This document shows positions 25,601 through 37,006 of a stretch of DNA of 64,000 bases, one piece after another. Position numbers and translations under genes: made by a program. The stretch comes from Lepidurus packardi (Eukaryota; Arthropoda; Branchiopoda; Notostraca; Triopsidae), in NCBI GenBank assembly GCA_023053545.1, contig JAKZAN010000007.1, positions 2,232,001 through 2,296,000 of the forward strand, given 5' to 3'. Each line of letters starts with the position of its first letter. The first letter of the stretch is position 1. The notes under the pieces are model-generated. The model did not search any database. It was given only the letters and a program-made list of their open reading frames with translations, and was not told the origin of the DNA.

Positions 25601-27579
25601 CGCTTTCTGGCCATATAAGCCCCACCTGAAAAACAACTCGTGCTAGTAACGTGTCTGTCAGAATCCAATACTCGACATCTCTCAATAGCTCTTGAATTAT
25701 CTAGCTCTCTAGCTCTTGAACTAAAGGGTAACAAGCGATCCTTGTCAGTCAGCCAATAAACGACGATAGCAGACAAGACGAAGAAAAACTCCCCGTTAAG
25801 ACCCAGAACTGCACATTTGTTACACAAGAAAAAAAAAATAGCCGCACCATGAAAAGGCTCCATTCCAGTACCCAATAAGGACCGCGACTTCTTTAGAGAT
25901 TTGCGCCACGTGCCCATCTTGGCGCCTCTTTTACTCAAGCTAAAAGATCAGATGAAGGATATGAAAGTAACTCCCTCCTGTCTATTGAACGTTGCAATGT
26001 TAAGATACAAGAAGACAGTCAAGTAAGAATGACAGCATTCACGCGACGGCCGACAAGCTAGGAAAATGTTAGCTGTCTCTTTGGTTCTTTTTTTCTCAAA
26101 ATTACCATGCATAAAAGTCTCCAAAAAGCCTTGTCGGTCTGGTAAGGCAGCAATTCAGTTCTATAGCCGTGCGGTAGTTAGTTAAGATATGGAACACCCA
26201 AAACCCACGGTGGACGGGGAAGAATTTAGACAAGATTTCAGCGAAGCTTGTGAAATGCAGATCAAGTACGACCTGTCACGTGATAAATGCTGCCAACCAC
26301 GGAAAAAGTGATGGAAGAGCTTCTACGTGCTGCCTGGCACTACTGATCATTGTCAAAGTCGGAAGGAATGCTCACCATCCAAGCGCAAAGTCGCTCAAAA
26401 AAAGAATGTGTTTAACCTGGGTAGCGAGAAAACTTTTGAAAATGTAATCTCTGTAACTCGTTGGGCTCCACACACGAGATTTCGGATGGTTCACATGTTT
26501 TTCTTTTGTTTCTCGGTTTCGGCTTACTAGCATTTATCGTTCCCTAAAAAAAAGCATTTCTTCTTTTTTTCCTACTTCGTTGTCCATCTTGTCTTGGAGA
26601 TGTTTTGCTATATTACGGATTAGGAGGCGGGGTTCATTTGGTTGAATGATGAATGTGGCGGAAAAGTGGTTTTTAGAAAAACAAGACCTGTTTTTGTTAT
26701 TATAGCTCACAAGTTTCTGGCCTTCTGAGAGACCAAGGTGATGCGTAAGACAGATTCTTCTCCAACATCCCGCTCCTCTCATATAATTTCATTTTGAAAC
26801 CTTTTCTTTACATGGGTTAGAAAAAGTAGCAGATCTCCTTTCCTATTTGATTTTTTTCGCTTTTTTGTCACTCGTTTCGATCTGGTTTGGAGATCGAGAA
26901 CAAGGCCTTGTAGAAGTTTACTATCTACTTGCCGGCTGCGTGTTGTAGTTTATTAGAAAACAACTTTGACGGTGTGGAGAAATTGGAAAGAGCGTTTTTG
27001 CCCAATTGTCAAGACAAGTAGCCTGCTAAAGAGTGCGGTTTTTGTGGGCTGTCCTATGCAGTGCGGAAGACCAATTTGCCTAGCCGCTCGCAGCAGCCAC
27101 CAAATCCGGCTGGTAGAGCTGTGCCAAAGCAGCCTGCAGCAAGCCCCAGCCACATTTGATATAGATACACCTTTGTATAGACAATATCTATCTATGCTAT
27201 ATTTAATAATAGAGATATATGCGAAAGGTCTAACGAGGATCTTAAGATAGTATCCTCGTTTGTCACCCAAGTGGCACGATTTCTGGCTTTTTTTTTTGGT
27301 ATTTTACTCTTTTTTTCTGTTAAGCTATTGGCTATAGACTAGTCTTAAAGGGAACTGAGTTCCGAGGAAAAGTTTTTTTTTGCGCTTACCGGTTTGTCGT
27401 CGTGGTTTTCCTGCAGGAGCATCTTCAATGAGCGGCGGTTTGGTGCGTCTGGCGCCGTTGACAACCGGGAGGATTGACAGGGTTCCAAGCAACCAGACTA
27501 CAAGGAGAGTGATCCGTATACACTTGGACGTCCGGGAGCGTCTTCGGCATCCTTTGCTGATAGAGCTGTTTTGCTCCAT
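4625..27579 (-). CDS. sog: Short gastrulation / chordin, secreted BMP antagonist
   Basis: Twelve coding exons, 5' to 3' on the minus strand: 27579-27390, 15453-15350, 11519-11387, 11153-11085, 10227-10001, 9901-9512, 9154-8069, 7636-7618 (tentative), 7096-6836, 6327-6095, 5301-4996, 4936-4625. All phases match; 3330 nt give 1109 aa, close to Drosophila Sog. Seen: a basic N-terminus, then a hydrophobic signal or type II anchor (residues 23-42); cysteine-rich VWC1 (about 64-140); four CHRD repeats (about 166-733); VWC2 (about 760-826), VWC3 (850-937) and VWC4 (965-1035), each ending in a CC-x-x-C type motif; then a basic Ser/Gly/Thr tail. The family binds BMP ligands outside the cell with Tsg and is cut by Tolloid. 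The start ATG (27577-27579) lies just before the signal segment. The identity is very sure; exon 8 is the weakest part. Confidence 0.93.
6748..6821. repeat. Two-copy imperfect tandem repeat beside a sog splice donor
   Basis: Two copies of a roughly 33-base unit, spaced about 40 bases apart, each with a TTTAG start, an A-run and GGAATACCGAGTTG. They lie in the sog intron just downstream (minus strand) of the VWC2 exon donor at 6835. Confidence 0.75.
7546..7567. repeat. Poly-C run, 22 bases
   Basis: Uninterrupted C run in a sog intron. Such runs occur several times in the window and are prone to sequencing-length error. Confidence 0.9.
7618..7636 (-). other. sog: Candidate 19-nt sog micro-exon
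   Basis: The main CHRD exon ends in phase 0 at a strong donor (8068), but the next VWC exon (from 7096) needs one carried base. Of the possibilities I examined, this 19-base segment supplies it. It is preceded on the minus strand by a GGCAG acceptor and followed by a GTGAGT donor, encodes Leu-Phe-Gly-Asp-Cys-Glu, and completes an Asn codon with the next exon. The polypyrimidine tract is poor, so other solutions remain possible. Confidence 0.45.
7893..7912. repeat. Poly-C run, 20 bases
   Basis: Second uninterrupted C run, in the same sog intron as the first. Confidence 0.9.
10728..10765. repeat. 21-base tandem duplication
   Basis: TGACTTTCTCAGTCGCC occurs at 10728 and again at 10749, a perfect 17-base match with a 21-base period, inside a sog intron. 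Confidence 0.85.
11520..15349 (-). other. sog intron 2 (3.8 kb)
   Basis: It lies between the two exons that together encode VWC1. It starts with a GTAAGT donor after the exon ending at 15350 and ends with a CTGCAG acceptor before 11519. I see only short, unsupported reading frames, a 16-base poly-C run at 12483-12498 and A/T-rich stretches; no RNA gene or transposon is recognised. Confidence 0.75.
12483..12498. repeat. Poly-C run, 16 bases
   Basis: Uninterrupted C run within sog intron 2. Confidence 0.9.
18267..18276. promoter_or_regulatory. Candidate Dorsal/NF-kappaB site (GGAATTTCCC) in sog intron 1
   Basis: GGAATTTCCC fits the Rel-family consensus (G-run, A/T core, C-run). Drosophila sog is a known Dorsal target with an intronic enhancer. 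A single ten-base match in 12 kb is not strong alone, so function is inferred. Confidence 0.3.
19098..19178. repeat. Diverged two-copy direct repeat
   Basis: A roughly 23-base unit (GATGG-AAGCTCAA-TCTTGCGGAA with small differences) occurs at 19098 and again at 19155 within sog intron 1. Confidence 0.75.
22737..22746. promoter_or_regulatory. Candidate Dorsal/NF-kappaB site (GGAATTCCCC) in sog intron 1
   Basis: The reverse complement reads GGGGAATTCC, a good match to the Rel/Dorsal consensus. It is the second such motif in the same intron. Functional status is inferred only. Confidence 0.3.
24572..24595. repeat. AG dinucleotide microsatellite
   Basis: Short purine AG repeat with one interruption, in sog intron 1. 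Confidence 0.8.
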
Positions 27580-29478
27580 ATTGAACTTGTGGGTCTGTTT
27601 TCTTTTTTTTTTTTCTTTTTTTTTCAAACAAGCACTTTCTTTTCGCAAGGAAAACTACACTTTGTAACACTGTTCGGGCTTTTGCCCTTTAGTTGTTGTT
27701 TTTTTTTGTGTGTTTTTGGCTTAGACGTGTAATTGTTGAAAAAACGTCGAAAGAAAAAGAAGTTAAAAGTGCGCGATGACACCTTTAGCTTTCTTTGGCT
27801 GGAGAGACTGCGAAAGTACTCTTACAGAAGGTCAGTTTTGCACCGGTGAAGCACGCAATGGTCTACCGGTTTCCAGTCACGTCATGCCAGGCTAAGCATT
27901 CGGACTCGGCGATGTGGTTTTAACATGACAAACCCGGTGACCAACGTCTAGCGAGGGATTCGTACCGTTTTCCTCCTAAAACGTAACCAGTATTAAGAGA
28001 AAGTTGATTAGACAAGTCGCACGTTTTTCGTAGGCATGTTGGCAGTTTTCTTTCTGTCTTTTCTCTCTATAAGAAGATGCTCCGCTGGGCCAAAGGTTAG
28101 CGGGAAATTCAATCAAACAAAGTAAACATTAAAAAAAAGGTCCCGGAGGGGTCTGCTATCACAGTTAAGGCAGGCCACGGCCGAAAGAGGTATATCCGTC
28201 CAAATGTGCTGGGGTTTATCTATCAAGGTCGGGATTTATCAGCAGCAAGTTCTAGTGGAATTAGCCTATTGACTGCGTGCCAAAAAACCTTCGAGCGGCA
28301 TACCGCATCGTAAGCAACGTATCAGCACGACAGTTGCTTTTCATGGCAAGCATCGGTCCGACTCTCGTGCCCCACTCCCTTCTTCCACCCCCTCCAAAAA
28401 ATGGAAACCCAAAAATCAGGGCAGTTTAGCTATGACCAGCGATTTTTTTTCTCCCGTATGACAGTTTGACGAGCCAAGCCAGCGAAAACAGGCAAAACTA
28501 AAAGCCAGAAGGAGGAGCGCGCGTATCAAGACTGCATATAAAACGAAGGATTTATATTAAGGAGCCCACTAATTCGGAAACCGGTCGGTTTTTACGCGAG
28601 AGTACGACCAAGGGGAGGAAAAAAAACAGTTCCCTTGCCAGCAGGAACAATCATACAAGTTTGCATAAACTAACGCAACTTAACACGACAAAGTTGCAGT
28701 GTCTGATGAGTGACTTAACATGGAGTCAACACAACATGTGTGGACGTGATAGAAACTCCAGACACAATTTTGAGGGAATCCAAAGGAGGGTGTAGTGTTT
28801 GAGCGTTCGGTGCGACTGTTAATACCGTAACTAAGGTGTTTTTTTCACCGGGTTAACAAACTTGGGTTCACCAACGTGGAGTTCCGTAGCTCGCTTTTGA
28901 AAGTATGCAAATGCCAGAATTGCGTTACAAATGAGACAGGGCGCCGCGCTAGTTATAAATATATGAAGAGTGTTTCACGTACGCGAGACACGGATAGTTA
29001 AAAATAGCACAGGTAGTGAAGCCAGACTTGGCATTTTTGGCAAAGAGTCCTTGCAAGCAGGCATTCGAAATAGGAAGCATAGTAAGGAGTGAAATACGTA
29101 TCTGAACGTAAAAGGGAATCTTGGTTGCGTAAGCTCTCGGTGCTTACCCACCTTTGCCGATCTTTCACGTAGTCCGTTAGTAGCCATACACACCGTGCGA
29201 CAGCTGTGATGCAATAAGTCGTTGCCGAGTAATTTGGCCATGCGTTAAGGGTCAATCACTAAAATGCACGGCGTCATTCACACGACAGAAGACCGAGCAC
29301 ACACAAAAAAATGCTGTGCTGCCGAGTAAGTGTCCAAAAGAAATGGCTTAATGAGTGCCAAGGTATTCAAAAGCTAAGGCATCAAGTTTCTCAACTTGCT
29401 GGTTCTATTATGCACTGCACGGACACGTGAGAAGCTTGTTGCAGGCCAACAACTCTTGTGCTCGGGCAACTCTAGTCT

Positions 29479-29502
29479 AGAAAGCAACTCTAGTTGCTTT
29501 CT
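29479..29502. repeat. Perfect inverted repeat, 11-bp arms with 2-base centre
   Basis: AGAAAGCAACT, a CT spacer and AGTTGCTTTCT form a near-uninterrupted palindrome in intergenic DNA. It could form a cruciform or hairpin; no function is assigned. Confidence 0.85.
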
Positions 29503-31290
29503 TCCTTCTTTTGCCAGATTTGCTTTTGGCCAAGTTTTTCGAGCAGGCCAAAGAAACCAAGGTAGAAAGATCTTTACCTGTCTCCGGGATTTTCACACGA
29601 CAAACTCGTAGCGTTAATACACCCCAATCAGAGATTCGGGGGTATTCTACGTTTTTACGCCAAGTAACTGGGAGAAAATGGCGCTCAGGAGTGCCTTACT
29701 TACTTTCCACACTGTTCCTGGTTGGTCCGTTGCAACTTTTCCGCGAACCGTGCCAAGTTAAAAGAGTTTTTCACCCGCGCGGGACGCAAAGAAGTGGCTC
29801 CGCTAGAGCACTCGCTAATAAGGTGTACTACGCTAGAGCACAGTAGGATAGCTAAGCAAAAGACAGACTGAGACTGTCGACTCGGGTCCCGGAACAGGCA
29901 CGTAAAAAGCCAAAGCGAAGCCCCAGGACTCTTAAAGCTTCCTAGCCATTCCCTAAGCTACGAGAAGAGAGAAAAGTGCTGCTCCGCAAACTCCACAAAC
30001 TCCGCCGCTACTCGAGGGAATGGGGGTTATCCGATGGGACGGACTTTAGTCCCACCCACCCTCCCCTCCCATCGCGGGCTCATATAGCCTTCTCTCGCTC
30101 TCTTGAATTAATTGCACCTTACTTGGAGGCTTCGCGGTGGCATTATGCTCCACACACACTAAAATAATTGCCAGAGATTGACACGCAAAAAAAAAGCAAA
30201 GAAAAAACTGAACGTATGCTGACGACGCACTACCCTTTTTTGTGTACAGAATTCGCATGGAATGGGTTATGATTGAAGCGGTACAATGTAAAATTATTGG
30301 AACGGGGGAGAGATTTAGGTTTTTAGTAGGAGATTATTTTAGGTTTGGCTATTATCTCTTGTCGGAGTAAAATGGAGTTGTGCAGAAGGCAGGAAACAAT
30401 TCCACGAATGCGAAATGTTTGAAGAGATACTTAACGTAGCTTTTCTACGTGCTGGGGACGCCGTAGCAATGATAAGCGTGGGAGCGAACGAGATGTGTCA
30501 CGAATGAACCCTTTTTATTTCAGTGATTAGGAGTCAAAGCAAAGCGAGAGGTCCGTCTTTTTGAACAAGTAGATCGTCTCTTGAGTTGGGTTTCATTTAC
30601 GGGTTCAAGTTAGCGAAACCAAACTGCTAGCACCCTACAGACCAAATGCACACTTGTAGCCAAGACTAGTCAGGTTTTGTTGCAGTTTCAACTTACCTTG
30701 TTGTTGTCCAAAAAACAACCAACCGCTTAGACAAAACAAAGTGGAGATGGCGCACTCCGAGTTGAAGCTGCTTTAAGAGCGGATTCGAAAATCGGCACAC
30801 ATTGAGACTGAAACGCGTCACAAGCAATTCGGAGCCTGCTGCTTGAAGAAGACTCTCGTTTTCGGTTGGACCTTTGTCCAATTTTCGCCTAGATTTTGGA
30901 AAACATACACATGGAAGGAATATTTCTATACAATCAAACGCATACTTTTATGATGGTCATATAATTTAAGTTTATTAGAGGCATTGAGTTACAGGATTCC
31001 GAAGTTAGCCGGTTAAAATAATTTTGCTTTGGCACTCGGCTGTCTTTCGTTGTATGGGTACTTGGATTTTAAGTTGATGCATTTAAAACAATAAGACAAG
31101 CAATTCAAGTGCGGATCACTTTCTATTTCCGGGTTTCAGCCAGTGGTCAGTCCCTAATTTCCAATTGAAACGTCGTTTACCCTATTCTTTTATAATATGA
31201 TACATTTCAACAGCGCAAAACTGCATATTCGCTTCTCTATTTGCAAATATAACAATCATGTCGTGAATGTTGCCATGTCTTTATCAGCAT

Positions 31291-31342
31291 AAGAGGTACT
31301 AGGTACTCCTGAGGTTCCTGCAAGAGGTACTAGGTACTCCTG
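31291..31342. repeat. Two-copy direct repeat, 21-base unit
   Basis: The same 21 bases, beginning AAGAGGTACTAGG and ending TACTCCTG, occur at 31291-31311 and 31322-31342, separated by 10 bases. It lies 5' of sog. Confidence 0.85.
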
Positions 31343-34300
31343 TACGTGTTATTTTTTGGCATGTACACGGGTTCCTTGATCGATAGTTGGGTCGGATCGA
31401 TTCTTCGGCTAACCCAATACTTGGATACTTAATACCTAGCGCACAATTGCGATATTTTTCGAGGCAATAGGTGGAAAGTGTGTGTAGCAGCAGTGAAGCT
31501 CAAGTTGGATGGCCAGAGTACCGAAAGAGCCAGGCAGGCAATTATTTGGCAATAAAAGAACCTCAACTGACGACTTGATCATGCAAGATGAGAGCACTTG
31601 TGGATTATTTATTTAGAAAGCAACCTTGCTGCCATATTTGGCTGGCGGATCTTGCGCTGCTGCGCCTTGCTTTGCTCTTCGCGTCGTTGTTACATATTCA
31701 AATCTGGCTGTCTCTCGGTCACGACACAAGCCTCCTTCTTCTACCTCTTCTGTTTTGCGCTCAAGCAACTCCCACTAGACCTACCGCAGCTCTAACGTGT
31801 AACTGGTATGATATTAGTCCATATCCCGGAGCAGAGATATTCACCCAGCCCGAACCAGAGAAAAAGGGCCACTTTGATCCTGAAAAGTTTTGCCCCGTTG
31901 CGGGAAATTAAATTCATTACTTCCTGACCTAAAGATAAAGCGTTTGTCGTTTTTTACGTTCCATTCTCGGATTTCAAAGGACACATCCTTTTGAAGAAAG
32001 GGAGGAAAAAATGGAACCTTTAAGATACAACAGGAAATCAAGAGCTGCGAAGTGAAAAGCCAATGCATGGAAGAGGTGTCAAGTGATTTAGAACCCAAAA
32101 TCCTGCTAAGCTAGGTAACAATAGGCCGTAGCTAGACTATTGTTATAGCAATACCGGTGGACACCGCCCAACCCATTGCCTTTTCCGGACTTTGGCTTTT
32201 TCACCTTTTGGGAATTGTTCGGTGGGTCTCTTTCCGAGGCCGCCATCGGAAGTAACAATTCACTCGGAAGATGGACGAGATGGCCGGTTTGCACTGCTGT
32301 GCACTATGGTAGCCTAGTCCACTTTAAAAAAGGGCCAAGCATGGGTATATTACTTTCGCCAGTACTATGGTGTGGGTGAGAAGAACCATGCAAGGGTTTA
32401 GGGGCACACAGCCAAAGCAGTGTTCGGGTTATTGGGCCTGTTGGTGCCAATGACGGGACTCGTTCTCTTAAATTGATGTAAATTGATGGATGGGCTCCAA
32501 CAATTTCAACTAATCCTCCGAAGGTAGACAGACGGCTTACCCGACCTGTGAGCGTGACCCGAGACGAGGTGGCTCGGATTTAAAAATTTGACTATGGGAG
32601 TCTCCTGAAAGTGGCCGCAAATTGCGTTGGGTTGCTCATAGGCCATAGGGTAACATACTTGGCCCGTTTCGGTTCGGGGGATCCGAGCCAGCGGATCTCT
32701 TTTATAAGGGTCTCTTTAAGTAACAATACCTTCTCCTAACGGGGCCCATTTTGGTGGGCGATAACTGGATGGGGCTTAGGAATAGGGAAAATTCGTGCAA
32801 TAATCCAAAGTGTCAGGAATCTTAATCTGATGTTTTGCGAAAGGCCTTCACCTCCTGATCCCAAGAACGTGAGAAAAACGCGGGCCACCTAAAGCGAAGT
32901 TCACCTCACACTGGAAATGCCGTCTCGACTTGGCTGAAACTATCAATAAAATGCTGCGGCGTTGGCTGTTCGGGCCTTGGAACAGGGCAGTTGCTGTATA
33001 GCTAAGCCGCATCGACTGGCAGGGAGAAAGGAGAAAAAAAGTGAAAGATCCAGGTAAAAAGCTTTTAACGTGAGACATTGTTGTCTTCACTAATCTTCTT
33101 GTCTCCTTCTCTTTAGGTGTGAAGTTTATGGCCGCAGTCATTTTTTATTTTCCTCAGCTACCATAAAGAAGGGACTTGTATGTTCTATAAAGGAAGGCAA
33201 GATAGAGTGAGAACCTGCTCATAATCCTTCTACAGGATCGGTTTTGCCAGCCTGAGCCCCTGTTAGCCTTACGTTTGAGCTTGGCAAAAGGACTCGCCGC
33301 TCGGCAGAGCAGCATCGAAAAGCTATCGATAATTTCCACGAGGAGCGTCTGCATCGTCCTTTGAATTGACGGAACCAAACGGTTGTTTCTGGTAGCACAC
33401 AAATTGGCTTTCTGATTTTTAAAAAAAGGTAGATAGCCTATGACCGGCAGAGAGGAAGACAGTTTTTGTGGTGTTAAACATCCTCACTCCTGAGACGTAC
33501 AACTCGGAACCAGAACCACCATCCCATTTGAACGTAGAGCAGTCAGTCCCAGCCACAACGGAACGGCGCCGCGAAGCCTGGAACCCGCCCTTCACGTCAT
33601 CACTCAAGCCGGGGGGTTGTGTTGCGAGCACGAGCATCCTTTCCATCTCATCTCGTCTCATCTTAGTACCCCCAGCTCAGCCCGGTTCGATTTATACTTG
33701 AGAAAGAGAGCGACCGCATGTTGGCCCAAAGTCGGCTCGCTTGTCCCGTAAGGATAGCGGCCGCAACGTCCTATGTGTTCGTTATGTACTGAATTCAGCT
33801 TATGTACTGAATTCAACCTAGCTAAAACTTGGTTAAGTTTCTTGGTGTTGCTGAGATTCAAGATTCCGTTCCGAAAGATCAGCCGCTTTTAAGCCGGTTA
33901 TGGCATTGTCCTTCGCACATCCTACGCATTTGGGGAGAAGGAGAGAGACAGAGACAGATTAGAAATACGCCGTTTTACAACTCGATAATGTTGCATCTGG
34001 GGATCAGAAGCCCACACAAACCAACTATGACCCAAAATGTGGATGATACTGTAAAAAAAAAAAAATGACTTGAAAACGATAAGTCTGTTTCACCTTTACA
34101 AAGCACAGCAGCTTATGAATTAGAACCATATAGGAAATCTCAAGTGAATTAAAATTACACGGTTCCCCAAGCTTACACAGAACAGTGGCTATGAATTCAC
34201 GACAGGTCCATACCCCCCGTTTGCGAATAACGTCGTGGTTCTAAAACAAACATCATCGTTTGCTTTTGAATCAACGTCAGGCTGGCTCCTTGTTACATTC

Positions 34301-34651
34301 GCTTAGTTCAGGAGTAAACCAGACTGTTAGCTGTAGTTGCGTTGTACCCCGAGCCCCCAAAAAAGAAGCAATGGGCTCTTTCGTTTTTCGTAAAAACCAC
34401 TTCATTAACTTGGACTCGTGCCAACTTGCTTGACAACACCCAAACTTAGTTCTTGGTTTTATTTGTATTTCACGCGTATTTCTTTTTCTTTAACTGAAGA
34501 CGACCCCAGTCGACTTAGCCTTGTGAAAGGATTAGGCTGTAAACTCCAATTGGAAGTAGGACTAGTTGCCACCTAGTAACCAGCACGCACGAACTAATAG
34601 AAAAGGGCTGAAAAGAGTGCCGTGGCATCCGGAAATGTCTTTATTATGCTA

Positions 34652-34661
34652 GGGAATTTCC
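34652..34661. promoter_or_regulatory. Candidate Rel/kappaB site (GGGAATTTCC) 7 kb upstream of sog
   Basis: Full match to the classic kappaB consensus in the intergenic region 5' of sog. The functional link is speculative. Confidence 0.25.
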
Positions 34662-36991
34662 GCTGAAACATCGACTGTCCTATTATTCTTTATTTTTATT
34701 TTATTTTGGGGAGTAAGGGTGAGTCTAGTTCATAATAAAGGCCTTGCCCTCGGCAGCCATTTCTTGCAGGGCCGTTTCCTACCATGAACGGCCTTTCAAA
34801 CCCTGGACTGATTAACGTCTCGTGTATGGGCCATAACTAGGTAACAAAACAATAACCTGAGACAATTGCGCATTAAACCCGTCGTATAGTTTTAGCTCTG
34901 CGTTAGGATTTTTCCTGACAAGGCACTGTAATCTGAACCGTGATATAAACTGACTTGGAAGTGGTTCCATTTCCGTTCCATTGGCTTGTGTTGTAACGTA
35001 ATTGAACTAAAAAAAACCTTATGAGTTCTTGCATATGTTCTCATACGTGAGGACCCTTAGGAGTTCTTGCCTATGCTCTGATATCTTTGTGGAGAAACTA
35101 GTGATAAATCCCATCTTGATTTGGCAATTGGCCCAGCAATTCTCGAGAAGGTATTTTTTTAACAGTCTAGGGTCGTTTAAGTCTTGCGAGCAAATCATCC
35201 GGGAAATGGGCGTGGTAATGGGACAGAAGGGTAAACCATCTGCACACCTGGGCCTATACGCGGCTGGCAGAAAACGAGTTCATCAGCAGGCTGTGTGGCA
35301 TGAGATGGTACCCAGGGAGAAGGTGTGTGCCCACTTCGGCCGTTTTCTTTTCTCCCCAACCGATTCCCCTGAGACCCGCATATCAGGGAATGCCCAGCTC
35401 ATTGTGTCCCCCCTCTCCAGAAGATAATTCAGAAAAGACTATCCGTGTCTTGTTTTAAATGATTCTTCCTACCTTCTGTGTTCAAACTGGTATTAAGTTA
35501 AGAGATCTCCCGATCGTTTACGAAAGAAAGTAAGTCGCACATTTATGGTTTATGCCATAGTGGGCAGCGGCGACTTGGCACATTGCGCGGAAAAACCTAT
35601 TTTACCGTGTTGGCACAATTAGTGACCTACTAGTCACCGTGTTTTTTTTTTTTATAGAAGAGTTAGGAAAGTTACTTTAGCCTTTGCTAATTGACTTGAG
35701 AATGCGCCGAAAAAGACACACCCGTTTAGTTCTTCAGAATGGCAAGAGCGTTTTTCCGGGAAATTTGCGTGGGGACAGGACATTATAACCTATATTTCAA
35801 CAAGGAGACTCGCCAGCGCCACATAGGATGATTTTGCATAATATCCTTACCGAACATACTGAGGTACGTTTCCATTCGCTACGGTACAGTACTACCAGTA
35901 CGTTATACGGCTAGCATGATATGCTAGAACTTGAATCATAAACGTGCATGACGAAAACAAAACGCTGCTCATCAAAGATGACATTGAAGGCGAGGTCCAG
36001 GCAAATGCTGTATTTTCTCTGTTGGAAGCTAATTCCAGCTAAACGAAGCGGCGTAAAAACTGAGATCTTGAAAAGCAAACCTCAAAAGATTACAGCCTTA
36101 ATTGCGATGTGAAAGCCTACGATTGCCCTTTCTCAAACTCATTGGCTTGACTTTGATCAACTTTCTGTGTTTTTTTTCCTTTCAACTTTCTGTGCTCAAA
36201 TTTTGCGTGGGATTTCCAGGCTCAGTCATTTCCATGTGGGCCGTGATTAGCATATAAACAAGATGCGGGGTAATTTTTACGTGGGAATTTCGTATTTAAT
36301 CTTGGTGAGAAAGCCTATTGGTTCCGCATTTCTTGCAGTGCTGTGGGAGCTCCAACTTTTCAACATTTGTTTCTCTTCAGACAAAAAGACCACCGTGTAT
36401 CAGCAGGAGCAGCAGCAGCCCAATGATTTATTAGGGACATAGGGACAGATCAAGTTTGATGGCTACCATCTTGTTTTGCCTTCTGTGCCGTGCTCCCAAC
36501 GCCGACATTCGCAGGTGTGACTGTTGACCCGGGGTCAACATGACGGTGCTGACACTTCGGCTTTCTTGTACGAGCTGCGTCAAGGGAATTCATTGGCCTA
36601 TTGGCTTGAACGGATGCCTATACAGAAAGTACAAAGTGTCAGGCTTGTTTCTGCCAAACCTTTTAACCTTTCTCGCCCCTTTTTGCCTCGCATTCCCTTT
36701 AGGATTACGGTGCCCTTTTAGTTGCCAAGGTGGGTCAACCAAGCTGTGGTTCCACCCTTCATAAAAACAAAAAAACCCTTGCAAATGATCTCAGTTCTTG
36801 GGGAGACATTCCGATGTTGTAGGAGCCAAGCAGTCTCTTGGGCTACTCCCTAGAGAGGTAATTCTGGTCTTGCTTCTTTTTTCTAGAAAAAAAGACTCCT
36901 CTGAAGCTGTTCTAACTGAATCCAGGTTGAGTAGATGGTCTATGTATTGTATTGGTCAATGGCGTAATGAGGCTGAAGAATCCTTTTTTTT

Positions 36992-37006
36992 GGGGGGGGG
37001 GGGGGG
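36992..37006. repeat. Poly-G run, 15 bases
   Basis: Uninterrupted G run directly after a short T run, in intergenic DNA. Confidence 0.9.

Larger units (their letters stand above)
15454..27389 (-). other. sog intron 1 (11.9 kb)
   Basis: This intron separates the signal/anchor exon from the VWC1 exon. It is far longer than the usual 50-90-base introns of the window, making it the natural place to look for sog enhancers. The longest frames (for example 21952-22326 plus and 21183-21620 minus) have no recognisable domain. Two kappaB/Dorsal-like palindromes lie at 18267-18276 and 22737-22746. Other items are a diverged two-copy repeat near 19098-19178 and an AG microsatellite near 24572-24595. Confidence 0.7.

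Noticed and set aside
35029..35427. 132-codon plus-strand frame in the gene-free flank
   Set aside because: No homologue is recognised, no flanking exons chain to it, and the start is non-ATG or weak; treated as chance.
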